The notes beneath the pieces were generated by a model. It was not told where the DNA came from, searched no databases, and saw only the letters and a program-made list of their open reading frames with translations. A stretch of DNA of 64,000 nt, from contig NC_135246.1 in NCBI RefSeq assembly GCF_947623445.1, positions 18,707,856 to 18,771,855 of the forward strand. Direction: 5' to 3'. The first letter of the stretch is position 1, and each line of letters begins with the position of its first letter. Source of the stretch: Clavelina lepadiformis (Eukaryota > Chordata > Ascidiacea > Aplousobranchia > Clavelinidae). Positions 45,701-59,140 of the stretch are shown here, in pieces. Both the position numbers and the translations under genes were made by a program.

Positions 45701-48700
45701 GATCTAAATATGGGTCCACATGCTCTAAGTTACATATTAATACAATCAAACGTGAAAATCATCACAAAACACCACCACAGCCCGAACTAGCCTACAGTTA
45801 CCAGTCATTGCACACGCCTTTGTGGCTAGTTAGGAATTGGAACGGATTCGAGTAGGGAGATGACGCAGTTTAGAAAGACGCTGGAGAACAATTAAACTGA
45901 AATTGCGATAAAATTTGGCACTACTACATTATGAGTGAACACAGTAATATAATTTTAGTATAAAACGTACCAACGGGTTTAAATCTTATTGCTGGTGTCG
46001 ACTAAATACTGTGTACGGCAAATCCAGTGAAACATGTGTACAGCAATAAATAAAGCATCATGCCGCTCACAGTTTGCGAACATCAACGCTAGTCTTCATG
46101 TCAATGGTACTGGGCAGAAATTATAGTTAACGAGAATTTACAATTGCAAATGGCTAAAAGCAAACAACAGCATTTAAAACGCAGTATCAATTTCAATTAA
46201 AAATATCTCTGAGATGTCTATGGAATGGCATGCATCTACGTAATAGCGAGTGCATAGCAATGGTAGTGAAATACCAAGTGATCAAATAGCGTTTGAAATT
46301 ACAAAATATGTACAATAAAGTTAGCCGAGCTTGCTAAGTTGAAGGAAGTTGATAGACTTCAACGTAAATGCCATTGCGCAATAAAAACAAACAAAGTCTT
46401 CGTTAAAGGAAAAAAATGTCACTTATTTCTAAATTGTGACGAAAATCTCACGTTCACTGCAAACAATGGTGACGCACTGTCGATGACGTCATTGTGGTTG
46501 CCCCGACTTCTGAGAAAAAAATTTGCTGATGTTGGCGAAGTTAACTTTGTCACCACAGAAATACTTTTCTTCAACGACCTACAAATATTAAATGAAAAAA
46601 ATTAGGAAATTTTAACCTCGTAACATTTTGTCTTCGTTTATAGAGCTACTTAATTTACCTCCTTTATTATCGTAAGATAAAAATAGCTAGATAGTAAAAA
46701 CACTGAAGAAAGATTAATTTCACCACCACCACCTGTTGAATTGTGTTCGGTTACAGTGATGATTCTGATAAGGTTACCTTCAACGTAGCTGGTCGCGCCA
46801 TCTGCCTTTAGGTGGTGCCCCTGAGCTAATTTAACTTAACATCTTGTGTGAGAGAACGCAGGCAACTGTTGATTCGGAAAGCAGAGCACGCGTTTTTCCG
46901 TCTACCCTACATTTCCGAATATGCAGTAATCCGCTGAATAACACCTGCTGAACTTCTGCTTACAACCGCGCTCGAATGTGACGTCATAATATTGACATTT
47001 GTGAGCAAACTTTGTTCATTTAACCGAAAGTCTTTGTAGGTGACTTTTGATATATTTTCTTAGCCCTCGAGGTTTTGCGCTTAACATGCATCGTCGTGGT
47101 TGCTGTAAACTTTTCAAGCCATGATGTTGCAGTATGATGGAGTCTATGTTGATTCTACTTGAAGCGTAAAGCGATGAAACCTTACCACCTACGATGATGC
47201 TTCTGTTCACCTAATGTAGGCTTCAGGGCTTGTTTTTGTTATTTGGTAAATGAAAGTAGTCAACTGTATCCTTGGGAATTGGCCGTTTCGCAAATGGCGG
47301 AATTTGATTAACGTGCACTGAACGCTGTTTTGTCGGCGGAGATTCATAGCCGGTGGTTTCGCTGACGGATATGTACAGTCGGTATAACTTGTTTTTTTAA
47401 AGGTTTGACTTTGGTGACCGTTAAGACATTTTAAAAGACCGCGAATTTTCCGCTGTGGTTGCAGAAGTATAAATTTTGAAAGACCGTTGGGAAAATTGAG
47501 CAGACCGTTTCGATCCCCAAAAACAGTGACAGTGGCTATGACTTAATGTCGATGCGGTGATGTGAGAATTTATCGTAACGCCAAAAAAGCGTACACTGTA
47601 CTTTCCGCAGACACAGACCAGGTTAGTATGCGTCATCAAAGTACGTTAGCAGGCAAAGTGACGCTAACTTAGTTGATGAAGCATTCCAATGTGGCTCACC
47701 CGGACCAATTAAATTGCGCATTAATACGTTTTTTCTTTGGGTTAAAACTCATTTTTTACTCCTCGTTACGTAAATAGTTTGGCTTTTGTAACCTTTCGAA
47801 AAGTATTCCGGAAAATCGTAAAGTTTAACCCACAACCCGCAATAAATTACATGCTTCATTACAAAGAAGTGCACCACTACGTCAACCCAAAACCATTGAA
47901 GCTCATAACGCTTGTTCAGATGATGGCATATTTGTGTTCATTCTTCCGTCACAAAGTCGGAATCACGTGGTTTTCATCACTACCAGCGCATTATATCACC
48001 AATCACAAGCACCGCTTTACTTACACAACTGTAGTCTTGTTTGCACAAGGGTCGCTTGACATACAACAGAAGACAAAATTTGGTGAAATCGTATCGTACC
48101 CCACGCAATATTAACGACAGTTCAACGTTAAAACTCTGTTCGTGGCAAGCTAAACAAGCGCTAAAGCTTGAATAAACTTAATTGCATGGTATTACGTCTT
48201 AAAAGGCTTGCTTGCCACTTTATAGCAGGTTCAGTGCAATTTACACGTGATCATTATTCGTCACAAAGAGGGTTCCGTGACATCACAACTCGAGTTCTAG
48301 GAAATCAAACCGGGTCGCTTTAATGATGCCCCCTTCCACATACCTGCCTTGTATTGTTTCCGTTCATCAGAACAAACCCCGTTCGAGTTACGTTCGATAT
48401 CTAGAATTGAGCCAAGTCAACACAATGTTATCTGTTTTCATTTCTTTCCCGACTGAATGTTTTATCACGCTCATATTATGCACCGTTTTGCGCGTTCAGG
48501 TAAATCTTTATGCGATCATGCTGTCGTCAGAAAGCCATACATTGCGTCATCATTACGTCAGTCATATAAAATAAAAGCTATGTGTAATTGCAAACCCCGA
48601 CACATCACCCCAGCTACGGTACTTACACGCTCAGTGAGTAGCATTGTGGATCTGCCAAAAACAATAGAGTGGTTTAGTCGTGTAATTGGCGTTGAGTAAA

Positions 48701-49626
48701 CGTCTTTTTTAAGGGGCGGTTAACACCGAAGCCCGAGCCCGCCACCGGCATGCAAAGTAAATTGTTTGTTCAGTTTTGCGATGGTTGTGATCACATATAT
48801 GACGTCACATACGGGTAACGGAATTATCATCATGACAAATCAAATTCTTCATGCAGTTTATCGCTCACAAGTTGAGCGACTACGACTACTTGACTACGAT
48901 TAACTAAGCCTAGTACATGCAGTCGATCAAGCTTCTCTCAGACCTATCATTGAGTCAAGATCATGTCACTTTGTAAATAGCGATCCCTCTATAAACTGTC
49001 ATCACTGATTTTCGGCTTCCTTTTCGTCACCGCTAACTTTTCAACTAACACCAACAGCATTAGAGATCACGCTATCTTACGTTTAGCTTCACGGTCCAGT
49101 GCCTATCTCAAAGGATTCATTCTCTTCGTCGGGTAACTTAATACTGTGAGATAGAAACATGTAAGATGGGCGCACTCAGCTTCTGTGAGTGAGATAAACG
49201 TGTTTCTTGGCGAAAATGCGTCCTTTCTGTCGTCAGCGAGGCACTGCTCAATGGAAATAACAGGCTGGCGCTATAACTACTCCAGAGAAGAAATTTTCTG
49301 AAAGCGAATATGTCGAATTTGCCAAAATGACTGCAAATATTTTAACATACTTTTGCTATTAATCTCTAAGTTTGAAATCGAGTTGAAATGAGTTTAACAT
49401 GTTTTAAATTTGTTCCCTGGAAAAAAGCAATCTTAATCTTTTCCTTTGAAAACGTTGGGACGTTTCTAAAGCAGAGCCTTGCTGACGTCACACTCAGACC
49501 AAGCTGTTGGTTTGCCCTCACCGCAGTCGGCACCGCTCATGCGTGAAGCCGTGTTTCGTCATCAAAGTTAGGTGAACATTAACGCCCGTGCGTTGCCGGG
49601 TACGTTACATAGATTAACACTTACTG
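42753..49626. other. gene-poor stretch upstream of the second Dll gene
   Basis: Nearly 7 kb. An exon-like minus frame at 42925-43203 ends at GTACGG, but its phase does not fit the Dll start. Frames at 44132-44401, 46339-46605 and 47779-48114 (+) lack domains and fitting splice borders. Dll regulatory DNA is the simplest reading. Confidence 0.4.
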
Positions 49627-50617
49627 TTAAATCGCTTGAACGACATCATATATCTCCGCCCGTTCAATGGTCTCCACTTCTGCAACCTGTGTGAAGAAAT
49701 CGTTAGTTGTTTTTTCAATACACGTTTCCTAACGCAAATTTCGTAGATCTTACCGGTATTTTTAGTAGATTCAAACTTCCAGCTTTCGATTAAATAGGTT
49801 GAAAATATTGCTATGCACCGAGAATTGTAACTGTCGTCTCCAAAAATAACATACACAAAATTAGCACTGAAATGTTTTGCCTGTATTTTCAAAAACTTGT
49901 TGCCTTGTGTCACCAGTGTTGTAAGAAACTTTATCTACAAATAACAAACTTTTATTTACACCATTTTTACACTAATTCTTAAAAAACTGAGCTAGCAGAG
50001 CTTTCAAAATTCAAAGAATAAGTAGAAGAGCCAGGAAACTAACAGTCATTTTTATTTGCAGACGTTTTATATACATTTATGACCAATATAGTGCATTAAT
50101 AAAATGGTAAACTCGAAACTTCTGCAAATAAAATGATTGCTAGTTCTCTTGACTCTTACATTTATACTTTGAATAACCGACAGTTCCCAATTCTTTGCGC
50201 CTGATTTCACAATTCGAATTGACAAATCCTGTCGTGGGCGCAACACGCGATAGAATGTCAGCTTAGCATGGGTACAGTGAATTGGACCTGAAAGAAGCGT
50301 CGGGTTCAATTACACATGTCTAGTGCTAACTCTTTTCACCCGTGTTCTGTTACAGCTATTGTGTTGAGTCAATCTATGACCATCATCGCACGCAAAAGCT
50401 CCCTTTCAGAAATTTTTTGAACAGTGTTCTGCCGACACTTTTTTGCCTTTGGAAATAAACTGGCATGCACGACTTCAACCCAAAGCCTGCTGGTTTGGCT
50501 CTTGTTGTTCTCAATAGGATGACCGGTATCCACGCCCGTCGTCACTAATAAACGTTGTTCCCAAATACAGTAATAAGCTTTGGTGGAAAGTAGTCTATAC
50601 ATTTTTGTCATAGACAT
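49627..50617 (-). CDS. unrecognised four-exon gene, about 195 residues
   Basis: Exons 50617-50392, 50287-50160, 49934-49754 and 49679-49627 have AG/GT borders with fully consistent phase and end at TAA. The first ATG of the 5' exon is taken as start, but that exon opens upstream at an acceptor (50629), so more coding sequence may precede it. Recognisable strings include SRLWVEVVHASLFPKAKKC, CTHAKLTFYRVLRPRQDLSI, FVYVIFGDDSYNSRC and the acidic end VETIERAEIYDVVQAI. No domain was recognised. There are few cysteines, no clear membrane span and no signal peptide at this start. The donor at 50391 is GTGCGA and is the weakest border. The splice agreement is the main argument that it is real. Confidence 0.55.
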
Positions 50618-50628
50618 CCATTTAACTT

Positions 50629-53600
50629 CTGAAAATTACCATTAAACTTACCGATTTGCGCTTGTAAACTTAACTGTGCGCGCTTTGTGTAAATTGCGTA
50701 AAAATTTACAATCACATTTCGTATCCGTCACCACTTTGATATCACGTTTACAGGAATGGTGAAATCGCCACCGTCACCCACAGGCATTGGGCTTGTTATG
50801 TTTGCTTATCCATTACACGCACAGTATAGCAACCGAGTCATGCATTTTATTGCTGTAAAATGAAAGCAAATTGACGGATAGAAAACTGCAGTCTGTCCAC
50901 ACGGTCGTAGATCAGAAAAACCAGGTATACCTACAGACTTCCTGACGTGTATAACGCGACATTAAATTGAATTTGGTTTTTGTTTTCATCGAGTGTTATT
51001 CCTATTGTTCATGCCTAATACGACCACATCTTATAATTTTCCTGCTGACAAAACGTGTAACTCTTAAAGCTAGACCCACATAGCAATTCAAGGGAGCGCA
51101 TGTTACGTTTGTTTTACTTAACCGTCTGAGCGAGCAAGCGAGCTGATCAATTCAAGCAAACGTAAAAATCGTTCACAAAAAATCTCAGAATAGACCCAAC
51201 CCAATCGCTGATATAAGTGGGGCACGGGGACATTGTACACTATCCGTCTCATCCCTTCACTGGCCATGCGGAAACGATATCTATTGGCAAAGCACCGAAG
51301 AAGTTCTTCCCACACGACACGTCATGTTTTCATTTCGTCGTGCGAGTTTGTTTTCTGTATCTGGTTACCTTTTGTCTTCCTGCAAGGGTGGGTCACAGCA
51401 GGCGGCGTTTGGGCTTCCTGTTCGGGCGTTTTAGTCAAAAACTGTTACGCTCGAGACGTTTTTGCCCAAAATTTATAAAATTTCATTGCTGAGCAGTAAC
51501 ACAATTTTCATGGCTTTCACCTGCCGAAGAGCCAGTGGCTAACTAGTGTAACTACACGCAAGAAGCAATCATAACATCGAAATTTGACAATTTTCAGATT
51601 TTGTTTGCCTTCGTCAGCGCGCAAGCATCTGGTATCGGGAATTGATATTTGAAATCGGTTGCCAATGTCTGAAGCAAAATTACGCTACAGTTTTAGGCCC
51701 AAAAATGACAACTTGTGCACTTTTTCGGTCTCCCTATACTTCGGTGACTTGCGTCGTTGAAATAAAATTACGAGCACAAAGCTAATGGGATCGTCCTAGT
51801 AACAATAATGACGTGGGTTAGACGAGGTTCACTTGCTTTAATTTCTGTATAATCCATTAAGTATCACTTTACACAAAACATGAAACAATTTGCGACGTCA
51901 TGACAATAGCCCTGTAAACTTTTTGGGCACTCATTTCTCACTGTTCTTCCTTACAGGTAGAACATACAAAGCTATATGGGTTTTGGGTTTGGTGGCCGTA
52001 CTAACCTTTCATCGTTATAGCACCACAGTATAGTTAACTCCTTGAACGTTTCAAAGCTTCCGGGCTTTACCGCAGTTTTCCCGTTCGTTGATTGTTATTT
52101 GTTCGTTTGTGCCGATGTCTTGTTACGTTTTGGTACAACATGGCTAGCACCATACTTTTCGCTCCCCATAATCAATGGCAAAAATAAATGATACGACGAA
52201 ATCAAACTGCACATCGATTGACTTTTATGGACAACCCTCGCTTTCTTGTTCTATACTTTTCGTGCCCACAACACGTTTCGCGTAGACTGAGGCCCCCTTC
52301 GGTTGTTCCACGAATTTATGTCACCGGAATGCAGCCTCTTGTAGTGACGTCATGCATTGATGAGTGGTGTGCACGTGTCGGAGTTATGAAGATTGGTAAT
52401 TATTCACATTTTGTTTCATTTCCACTCACAAGTGGTCCAGGGGCTCGTTTGGTACATTTTTAAAAATTGACGCATGCAGTATCCAAAGTTGAATGTGATA
52501 ACTGCTCACTCGTAATATCGATAACTCTGCTGTCATTTTTCCATTCATTTCAGATTGTTTAAATGCGTTACAAGATGATTGTCACCCACATTTGTGCATC
52601 AGCTAAACTAGCAAAACAGTAGGCTTTCTTCAGCAATTTCCAGTCACAGATAAAGCTTATTCCCCATGGAGCTACCAGACAGGCTTTTATGTGGTACAAA
52701 TTTTTCCAGGACCGACTTTCAAATTCCGATAAGAAACCGTATGGCGGTATGGGTAAAGGAACAGATGCAAAAGTAGCAATGTGATATCTATAGCCACAGA
52801 AGCTCCGTTTGAATGAGAATGCAAGAAAGCGTTGTTTTTATGTATCATTTGTATATTTCCTTATATTGTTTAAACACTACACTCCCGTTCTGTCTCATAC
52901 AAGTATCGTTTTTAAAATATGTTGGAAATTTGCAGAAAGAACAGAAATGTGCTGTCCCTTATTAATTAAATTGGTCATTAATCAGCATTTTAGAACAACA
53001 TCCCAGTTTTCGGAAAGGGCAATTAGGTTATTTTGTGGGAATCGCTTCAAACGATTGTAATAAAATGACGAAACAGAAGGATCATTTCTCATGAAAAACG
53101 AGCGTTTTAGTGTCACATCCTTAGTACCGGGATAATATAGTAGCCTACTTATCTTCGTTTTCCTTTTTGATGAATTAGCATCTGCGGGTTTCCTTGCAAC
53201 AAGTATGCCAAGTCTGCTTAACGCAACCAAAGTTATCCACTTGTGCAGTGTACATATGCAGCTTATTTTTAAATGATACACTGTCGAGTTTACGTTTCCG
53301 TTTATTTTTTTGCATGTTTCGGCGGCGCTTGTTGCCTTCATTGCAGTAGGATTCTATTTGATTTGAGTTTCAAACTTTACCGGATTTGTGATTCTCAGTA
53401 ACTTGTGTCAATGCACAGTCTATGCTCTCAGATTACCATTGTAAAAACAGTCGTTGTCGCAATGAAAACATTTTTCTTCGATGTTCGGTGCACTGAGAAA
53501 TCGCAGGTGCAGATGAATATTGTTTGTGTTTTCAACAGCCATCGAATGCAGAGTTTTGGACACTCAACAAGCTTCTAGTGCCTTTTATGGAGCGCTTGAC

Positions 53601-54995
53601 GACGGGCTGCATTTTACATGCAGGTGTGTTGCAGTTTTGTGTGTCTAATATTCCATGTTTCGCATCAGAAGTACAACCTTTGCCTACAGTGCTTCATTTT
53701 GTAATGAAAACTACATGTTCGTGTCGCCACTTATCTTCTCATCTGAGTCTCGTAATTAGGGTAGAACAGTGACGGTGTTGTTTTATCTTCCTTGTTCTTT
53801 GCTTCATCTTTGTTTTTCCAAGTTGGACCGGACACCTGTGGGTAGTGCCGAGCGTACAGGGTTTCGGTTGTAAATTAGTTTGTTTTTTTTAGCAACTGGT
53901 AATCTTTTGTAACACATGCGCTTTCATTTTACGCTTGTATTGTGGAAATGTATGTGAATTTTAAAAGTTGCACAACTCTCCAAATCTGTATACGGATGTG
54001 ACGTCTGTGCTTAATTAAACCTTATAAGACTCTTGTTGATCTAATGACTAAGTGATTTTCAAATATTTCTGTTTAATCCACAATTGATTGACCTAATGTA
54101 TGACAGGAATCTAATTTATGCCGACGTTTGCGACCGTCATTGGCGACAGACGCTGTCTTGTGGTTGTTTCCAAGAAACAGAACGTCATTTGCTCAATTAA
54201 TTAAAGACTCTGTTGCGCGACAGTATCTTTTGACAAAGTGCTATATGAATTACTTGAGATATGTTGGCTGGATCATTCTTTTTAAGTACCACGAGTTACA
54301 CATCTCTTTGTTTATGTTGCATATGTTTTACTGCGATGTAGAATGTTGCGCTGTTAGTTCAAAGCTTGCACCCTTAAAAGAAGACAATAACCTAATTAGT
54401 TGTGCAATAGCGCCCGCAAACGAGATTTTTGTAAAACAACGATATCCGCTGGACGACGCCATGAAATGATTTTGACCGCAATGATTGAATCTGGTCATTT
54501 TTGAGTCGATTCTTTCTACATGTCACGTGCTACATTGGCTAATGGAAAGGAATGCTAATTCCTAGCGTCTCAAGTGGCTCACTGTTCGCGAAAATCGCGC
54601 TCTGTGTCTTCAAAATGACGCATTTCTACGTTTGAGTGACGTACTTTTTAGTGTATAGCATAGCCAAATAAACATACGTACAGTTAATAATATTTTGCCC
54701 CTTAGGCCTACGTCATCGTGTTTGTTAACAGTTGTCTATTTTTCGAAAGCTAAGTCTTTGTTGTTTCGATACGTCATACGCTTTTGTTCGATTAGTGACG
54801 TAAGATCTTGGTCTACTAACTCCATGATCACTCATTTTTTATTTTTGGTTGAAATGATTTCATTGTGGGAATTATTTGTACACGACCTGGTGAATAATTA
54901 TGTAGTGATCATTTCCATTTTTGTTTGTTAATTTTGCAATTTAGATGCTTTAATCATTTCTTCATTTTCTAACCATCCACTTGTCGGGAACGTAC
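50629..54995. other. unassigned stretch with scattered exon-like frames
   Basis: The longest is an ATG-started 119-codon minus frame at 52982-53341, ending NLIALSENWDVVLKC, without a known domain. A GC-richer patch at 51200-51480 has minus-strand exon-like sequence (TPEQEAQTPPAVTHPCRK before a GTAACC donor). None could be joined into a gene. Confidence 0.35.
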
Positions 54996-55125
54996 CTTTG
55001 ATGCCCCATAAGTCCCTTTTGACTTCCAAATTACCCCTTAACCTTGTTGCTACCGTCGTACGATCATTGAACCAATGTTGTGGGTCAATCCTGTCTTGAG
55101 AAAATACTTCAACCCAACGCAAGAC
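54996..55125 (-). CDS. isolated exon-like frame with a WVEV motif
   Basis: It runs from an ACAATAG acceptor to a GTACGT donor (phase 0 to 1) and encodes VLRWVEVFSQDRIDPQHWFN and LRGNLEVKRDLWGIK. The RLWVEV/LRWVEV similarity to the first exon of the gene at 49.6-50.6 kb hints at a related gene, but the match is short. Partner exons were not found. Confidence 0.3.
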
Positions 55126-58100
55126 CTATTGTCCTGACCCACATTGGAAGCTGCATATGCAAATTATGTTTACGATTGTCGCCATTGCCAACAGAATTGC
55201 GTGCCGCGTTTTAAATATGTTGGCCTGGTTCCAGTGATCTTGTTTTCACAAAACATCTGCACCATTGCAATTGTTGACAGTTGTGTTTGTTTTATCTGCT
55301 TTGGTAGTTTGGTTTTAGTTCTGTTGAAAAATTTGTGTTTTTAAAGCTCTCGGAAGCTTTTTGCATTGCCCACGTATTACAGTTTTCCAACAACTTAAGT
55401 CCGGATAAACGTAGGAATATTGCTTAAAATCACAAGATATCTATTTATGCAAATTCACATGCTCCTAGATACCCTACTTTACGTTTTGCAACAGGTAATG
55501 ACGTTAATTGTCAAGCAACCTGCGTTCGTGGGTTGTCTGGGGCGTCGTTTCAACGAGAGCAGCCCCAGATATAGCACACATTTTATCAACTTACTTTGAA
55601 CTTTACTTGTAATGTTTTAAGATCATCACAGCAACCTTCGACAACTGTCGAGGTTAGAGTAATGAGACGAATGAAGTTTTGTACAGGATTTGGCTGTGGG
55701 CGAGGTGGGAAATCTCGCAGATGTTTTCGATGATTTGACAGCACGCTGACTACTTGTTTTTTACCTCTGAATAATGATCGGACCGATTTTTGGTTGGATT
55801 CATGCGTTTACCGGTAAACAACCCTAACCACAGCGTCGGTTTTCAGGTCGTTCTTTTTTCTTTAACCTCATCGGTGACGTGCTTACCGTTGCTACGGTAT
55901 TTTCGCCAATACACACTTCAATTCTTAATAAATTTGAAAACGGAACCTTGCATTTGTGTTCTCATTCTCATTGCATTTTGCTGACGTGATTTTCGAGTGT
56001 CCCTTTGTCTTATAGCGCAGTAAAGGTTCCAACCAGCCAGGACGTTTTTAATCTAAACGCATGACTTGATGCAGAATATGCGTGCAGGCGATCGGTTCTT
56101 CAATTGTTGACTCATGACCATACTGTTTGTGTGATCCTGCATTGGTTTCTTTCAACACAGTGGTCCTGATGAAAGGCGCCAAAATCGAGCTAAAGTAAAA
56201 AAAAAACAAATGAAAACACATTTATTGGAAATTGCTCGAGGACTACTTTGGTTACCGGGGCTCGAGCCACCAGCAATCACTGAATTTAATTAACAAATTC
56301 AAGTCGTGGCAATGACTTTCCCCAGTTCAAGCACAAAATTTTCTATTCTATACCAATGCTTAAAGAACGGTTTTGTCGGCGTTGTTTTATCTTGCGTGAG
56401 TTCTTGATCAAATTCGCTTCAACACATCGCGGTGTACAACACATCATAAACTAATATTTATTTATTGGGCTGTAATTTACTACTGTGTGGGCATGATTAA
56501 ATACATCTGTTGTAGACGAAACTTGAATGAATAACATGAACATAAATATAAGCCGCGCAAGTGCCTAGTCCGAGAGAAATCAGCAACCTTTGGCGTAGGG
56601 CCATATTCAAATTCGCCACTACAATAAATGTTATAGTAGGAGCTGCGTACAAAACCATACGATCTTTTAAAGGTTTTTACTACTCTCTGAAAGACATTGT
56701 TTCATAGTTAAAGCAATTGATGATCGTAGACGAATTAGTTCAGTGTGGTTTCTTCTTCGCGTTCCTTTCATGTTTCTGCAATTTGAAAACACTTGAATGC
56801 AGCTGACGTCAGCCGATAAATGTCACTTTAATTTCTAGTTAAACAAAAATCCACCATGCAAGCCGTGTCTTAGGTTAACGTAGTTTGAACCAGTTTGATC
56901 TGTTCAACTTTCAAGTTCAACTTTCTACAAAACGTCGGTATACCACGACAGATGTTCTTGTGACATTCCTCGCACATAGGGATATATACTGCAACAAACA
57001 TAAGCGAATAATTTGAAAAATGCGACATAAAATGTTCGCCATTCATCGTAAAAACCAGGGATGAAACATAGTCAATTATGGAATTATTGCTTGCACGTAT
57101 TGCTAGAATAGGATTAATTCTGTATTGTTCGGTTCAAATATTTGCGGGTTTAGAGATAATTTTATAGAATTGGTTCTTGTTCTTATGTACGTCAGCATTA
57201 TTATAACGTTAGCATTTTGACGTTTGCTTTATACACTTCTAACATATAGTTTAATATTTTACTCTCTTTGTGAAATCCATAACGTTTATATTTGAAATAT
57301 CCAATGGCAATTAACTACTCCATTTTCATACAGTAAATAACTTCGTTGGTAAAAGAATATTTTTGCCAGTTTTTGATTTCAAACCGAACAGATGGTTACA
57401 CTGTAAATGCGATTTTTACTTTGTTTGTTTTCAGTCTTTTCCTCTATTTGCGATTTCTTTGATTCCAGAAAGGTACCGCATTCTTATGTAAGGTATCGCA
57501 CGTGTAGACGTCACACATGTACGGCAGTAGACTTTCAGTTTAATCCCCGCTGTTTTTGGTTGTTTGTTTGGTTCACGGTACATGACTTTTCTGCATTCTG
57601 AAACCACAGTAAGACATAATCGGTTTGTATTTATGTAATTTGTAAGTCAGTTCTGCCCAGGTTCGTTGTATTTTGATATTAACGCGTTCCCTAACGTAAA
57701 CAGTAAACCATTTTAACCTAGGTTATAAATACACTATAAAACAACAATGAACGAGGTGTACCCTTTTAGACGAGCTGGTAAATCAGTAATTTAACTTGAC
57801 GAAAAAGTTTTCTAAAGCTACGAAAGCTCGTGTACCAATAATATTTAACAACTATTGATAAAAAAGTGCACCACGTTACTATATTGTAGGCTACGTTCAT
57901 AACTGACTAGCGTGGTGATCTTAATTTTAAAAAGTTATATGTAGTATAGTTTCTATACTTGAAGCCCTATGTACTGTAATGCTTTTAAAATGCCATGCAC
58001 TTGCACCAATGCCGTATCGTGAAATCCGTTGTTATCGTTGTCTGACTTTTGGTTATCTGAGGAATGAACATCACGTGGTCTCCTGTTGTCCTTGATTCTG

Positions 58101-58308
58101 CGTAAAAATAATCACGTGACTGGAACCACTTGTGCAAAAATTACTCCTGAACTATAAACGTGGTTTGCGATTTGCTTAAACACCATTTATGTAAATGCTA
58201 CGTTTGATAGTGGCAATTGCTATTACCCACGCCACGCTTCACGTTCTGTTTAAAAACATTCGAATCGTTAATATTGAATTTACCAAAAGCTGTTTTCTTT
58301 TTGAAATA
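55126..58308. other. gene-free spacer
   Basis: Only short frames without domains. I see no RNA gene and no clear repeat in this stretch. Confidence 0.4.
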
Positions 58309-59140
58309 CAGTCGAATCCGGTTAATTGCATAGTCAATTTGCCAAGCCTTTTTATGCGATTAAACGAATTATGCGTTTATGCGAAAGTGCAAATTCCACT
58401 TATTGTCTTACTTGACGTGCGAAGCTGGTCACGTGTAAAGACGTCAACACGCAAAACACTAACGTTTGTTGTGTATTGCGATCATCCATTCATTCAAGCA
58501 CGCAAAACATGAAAACATGCTTTCTTGCATTTGTGTGTTTAAACGAACAAATGTGGCCATGTCCGCCCCTTCAAACTGTGTAGTCGTCGGCGAATTGTAT
58601 GAAGTGCATGCAGTACTTCTTTATTTTTCGGTGTTGTCACAGCGTCACCAGAGCTTTCGTTTGCGTCACCAGAGCTTTCTTTATTGTTGTCGTCTTTTAC
58701 AACTTGTTTGTTTCGTAAAACGTCTTCATATATTACGGCATCATCTTAACGCAACGCTTTCTTTACGCAACGCTTAAATGAAACTAAAACAGTGCGAATG
58801 TTAATGTCTGCGTATTGACAGCCACGTGTTAATGCTTAAATTGGGCATTGTTGGTTTGATGGTTTTGTAACAAAGCGCAGTACAAGTCGTAAGGCTTACG
58901 CATTGCGTGTGCGCTCTCAATGCGCGTTGTTTTCAATTTTATCTTTTAAAAACTTTTGAATAATCGAATAAATCACCTTCATTTTTATTCAATTAAGCGG
59001 ATTATGCAATAAACCGCTATGCGATAAACCGAAGTATTATCTTTACAAATGATAGACTATATATGGTTTGGGACTTGCGCTCTTTATGCGATAAAACGAA
59101 TTATGCGATTATCCAGAATGCAATTAACCGGATTTGACTG
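58309..59140. mobile_element. pogo/Tigger-like MITE
   Basis: Left end CAGTCGAATCCGGTTAATTG, right end inverted CAGTCAAATCCGGTTAATTG: 19 of 20 bases agree, and the match goes on for three more. Both sides are flanked by TA, the target of Tc1/mariner and pogo elements. The CAGTC end with AATCCGG is typical of Tigger. Inside, TTTATGCGAT.AAACGAATTATGCG occurs near both ends in the same orientation, and CGTCACCAGAGCTTTC is doubled near 58640. No transposase frame remains in 832 bp. Confidence 0.85.

Noticed and set aside
52982-53341. 119-codon minus-strand ATG frame as a gene
   Set aside because: It contains plausible protein-like parts but no domain or supported splice partner; left as an unassigned frame.
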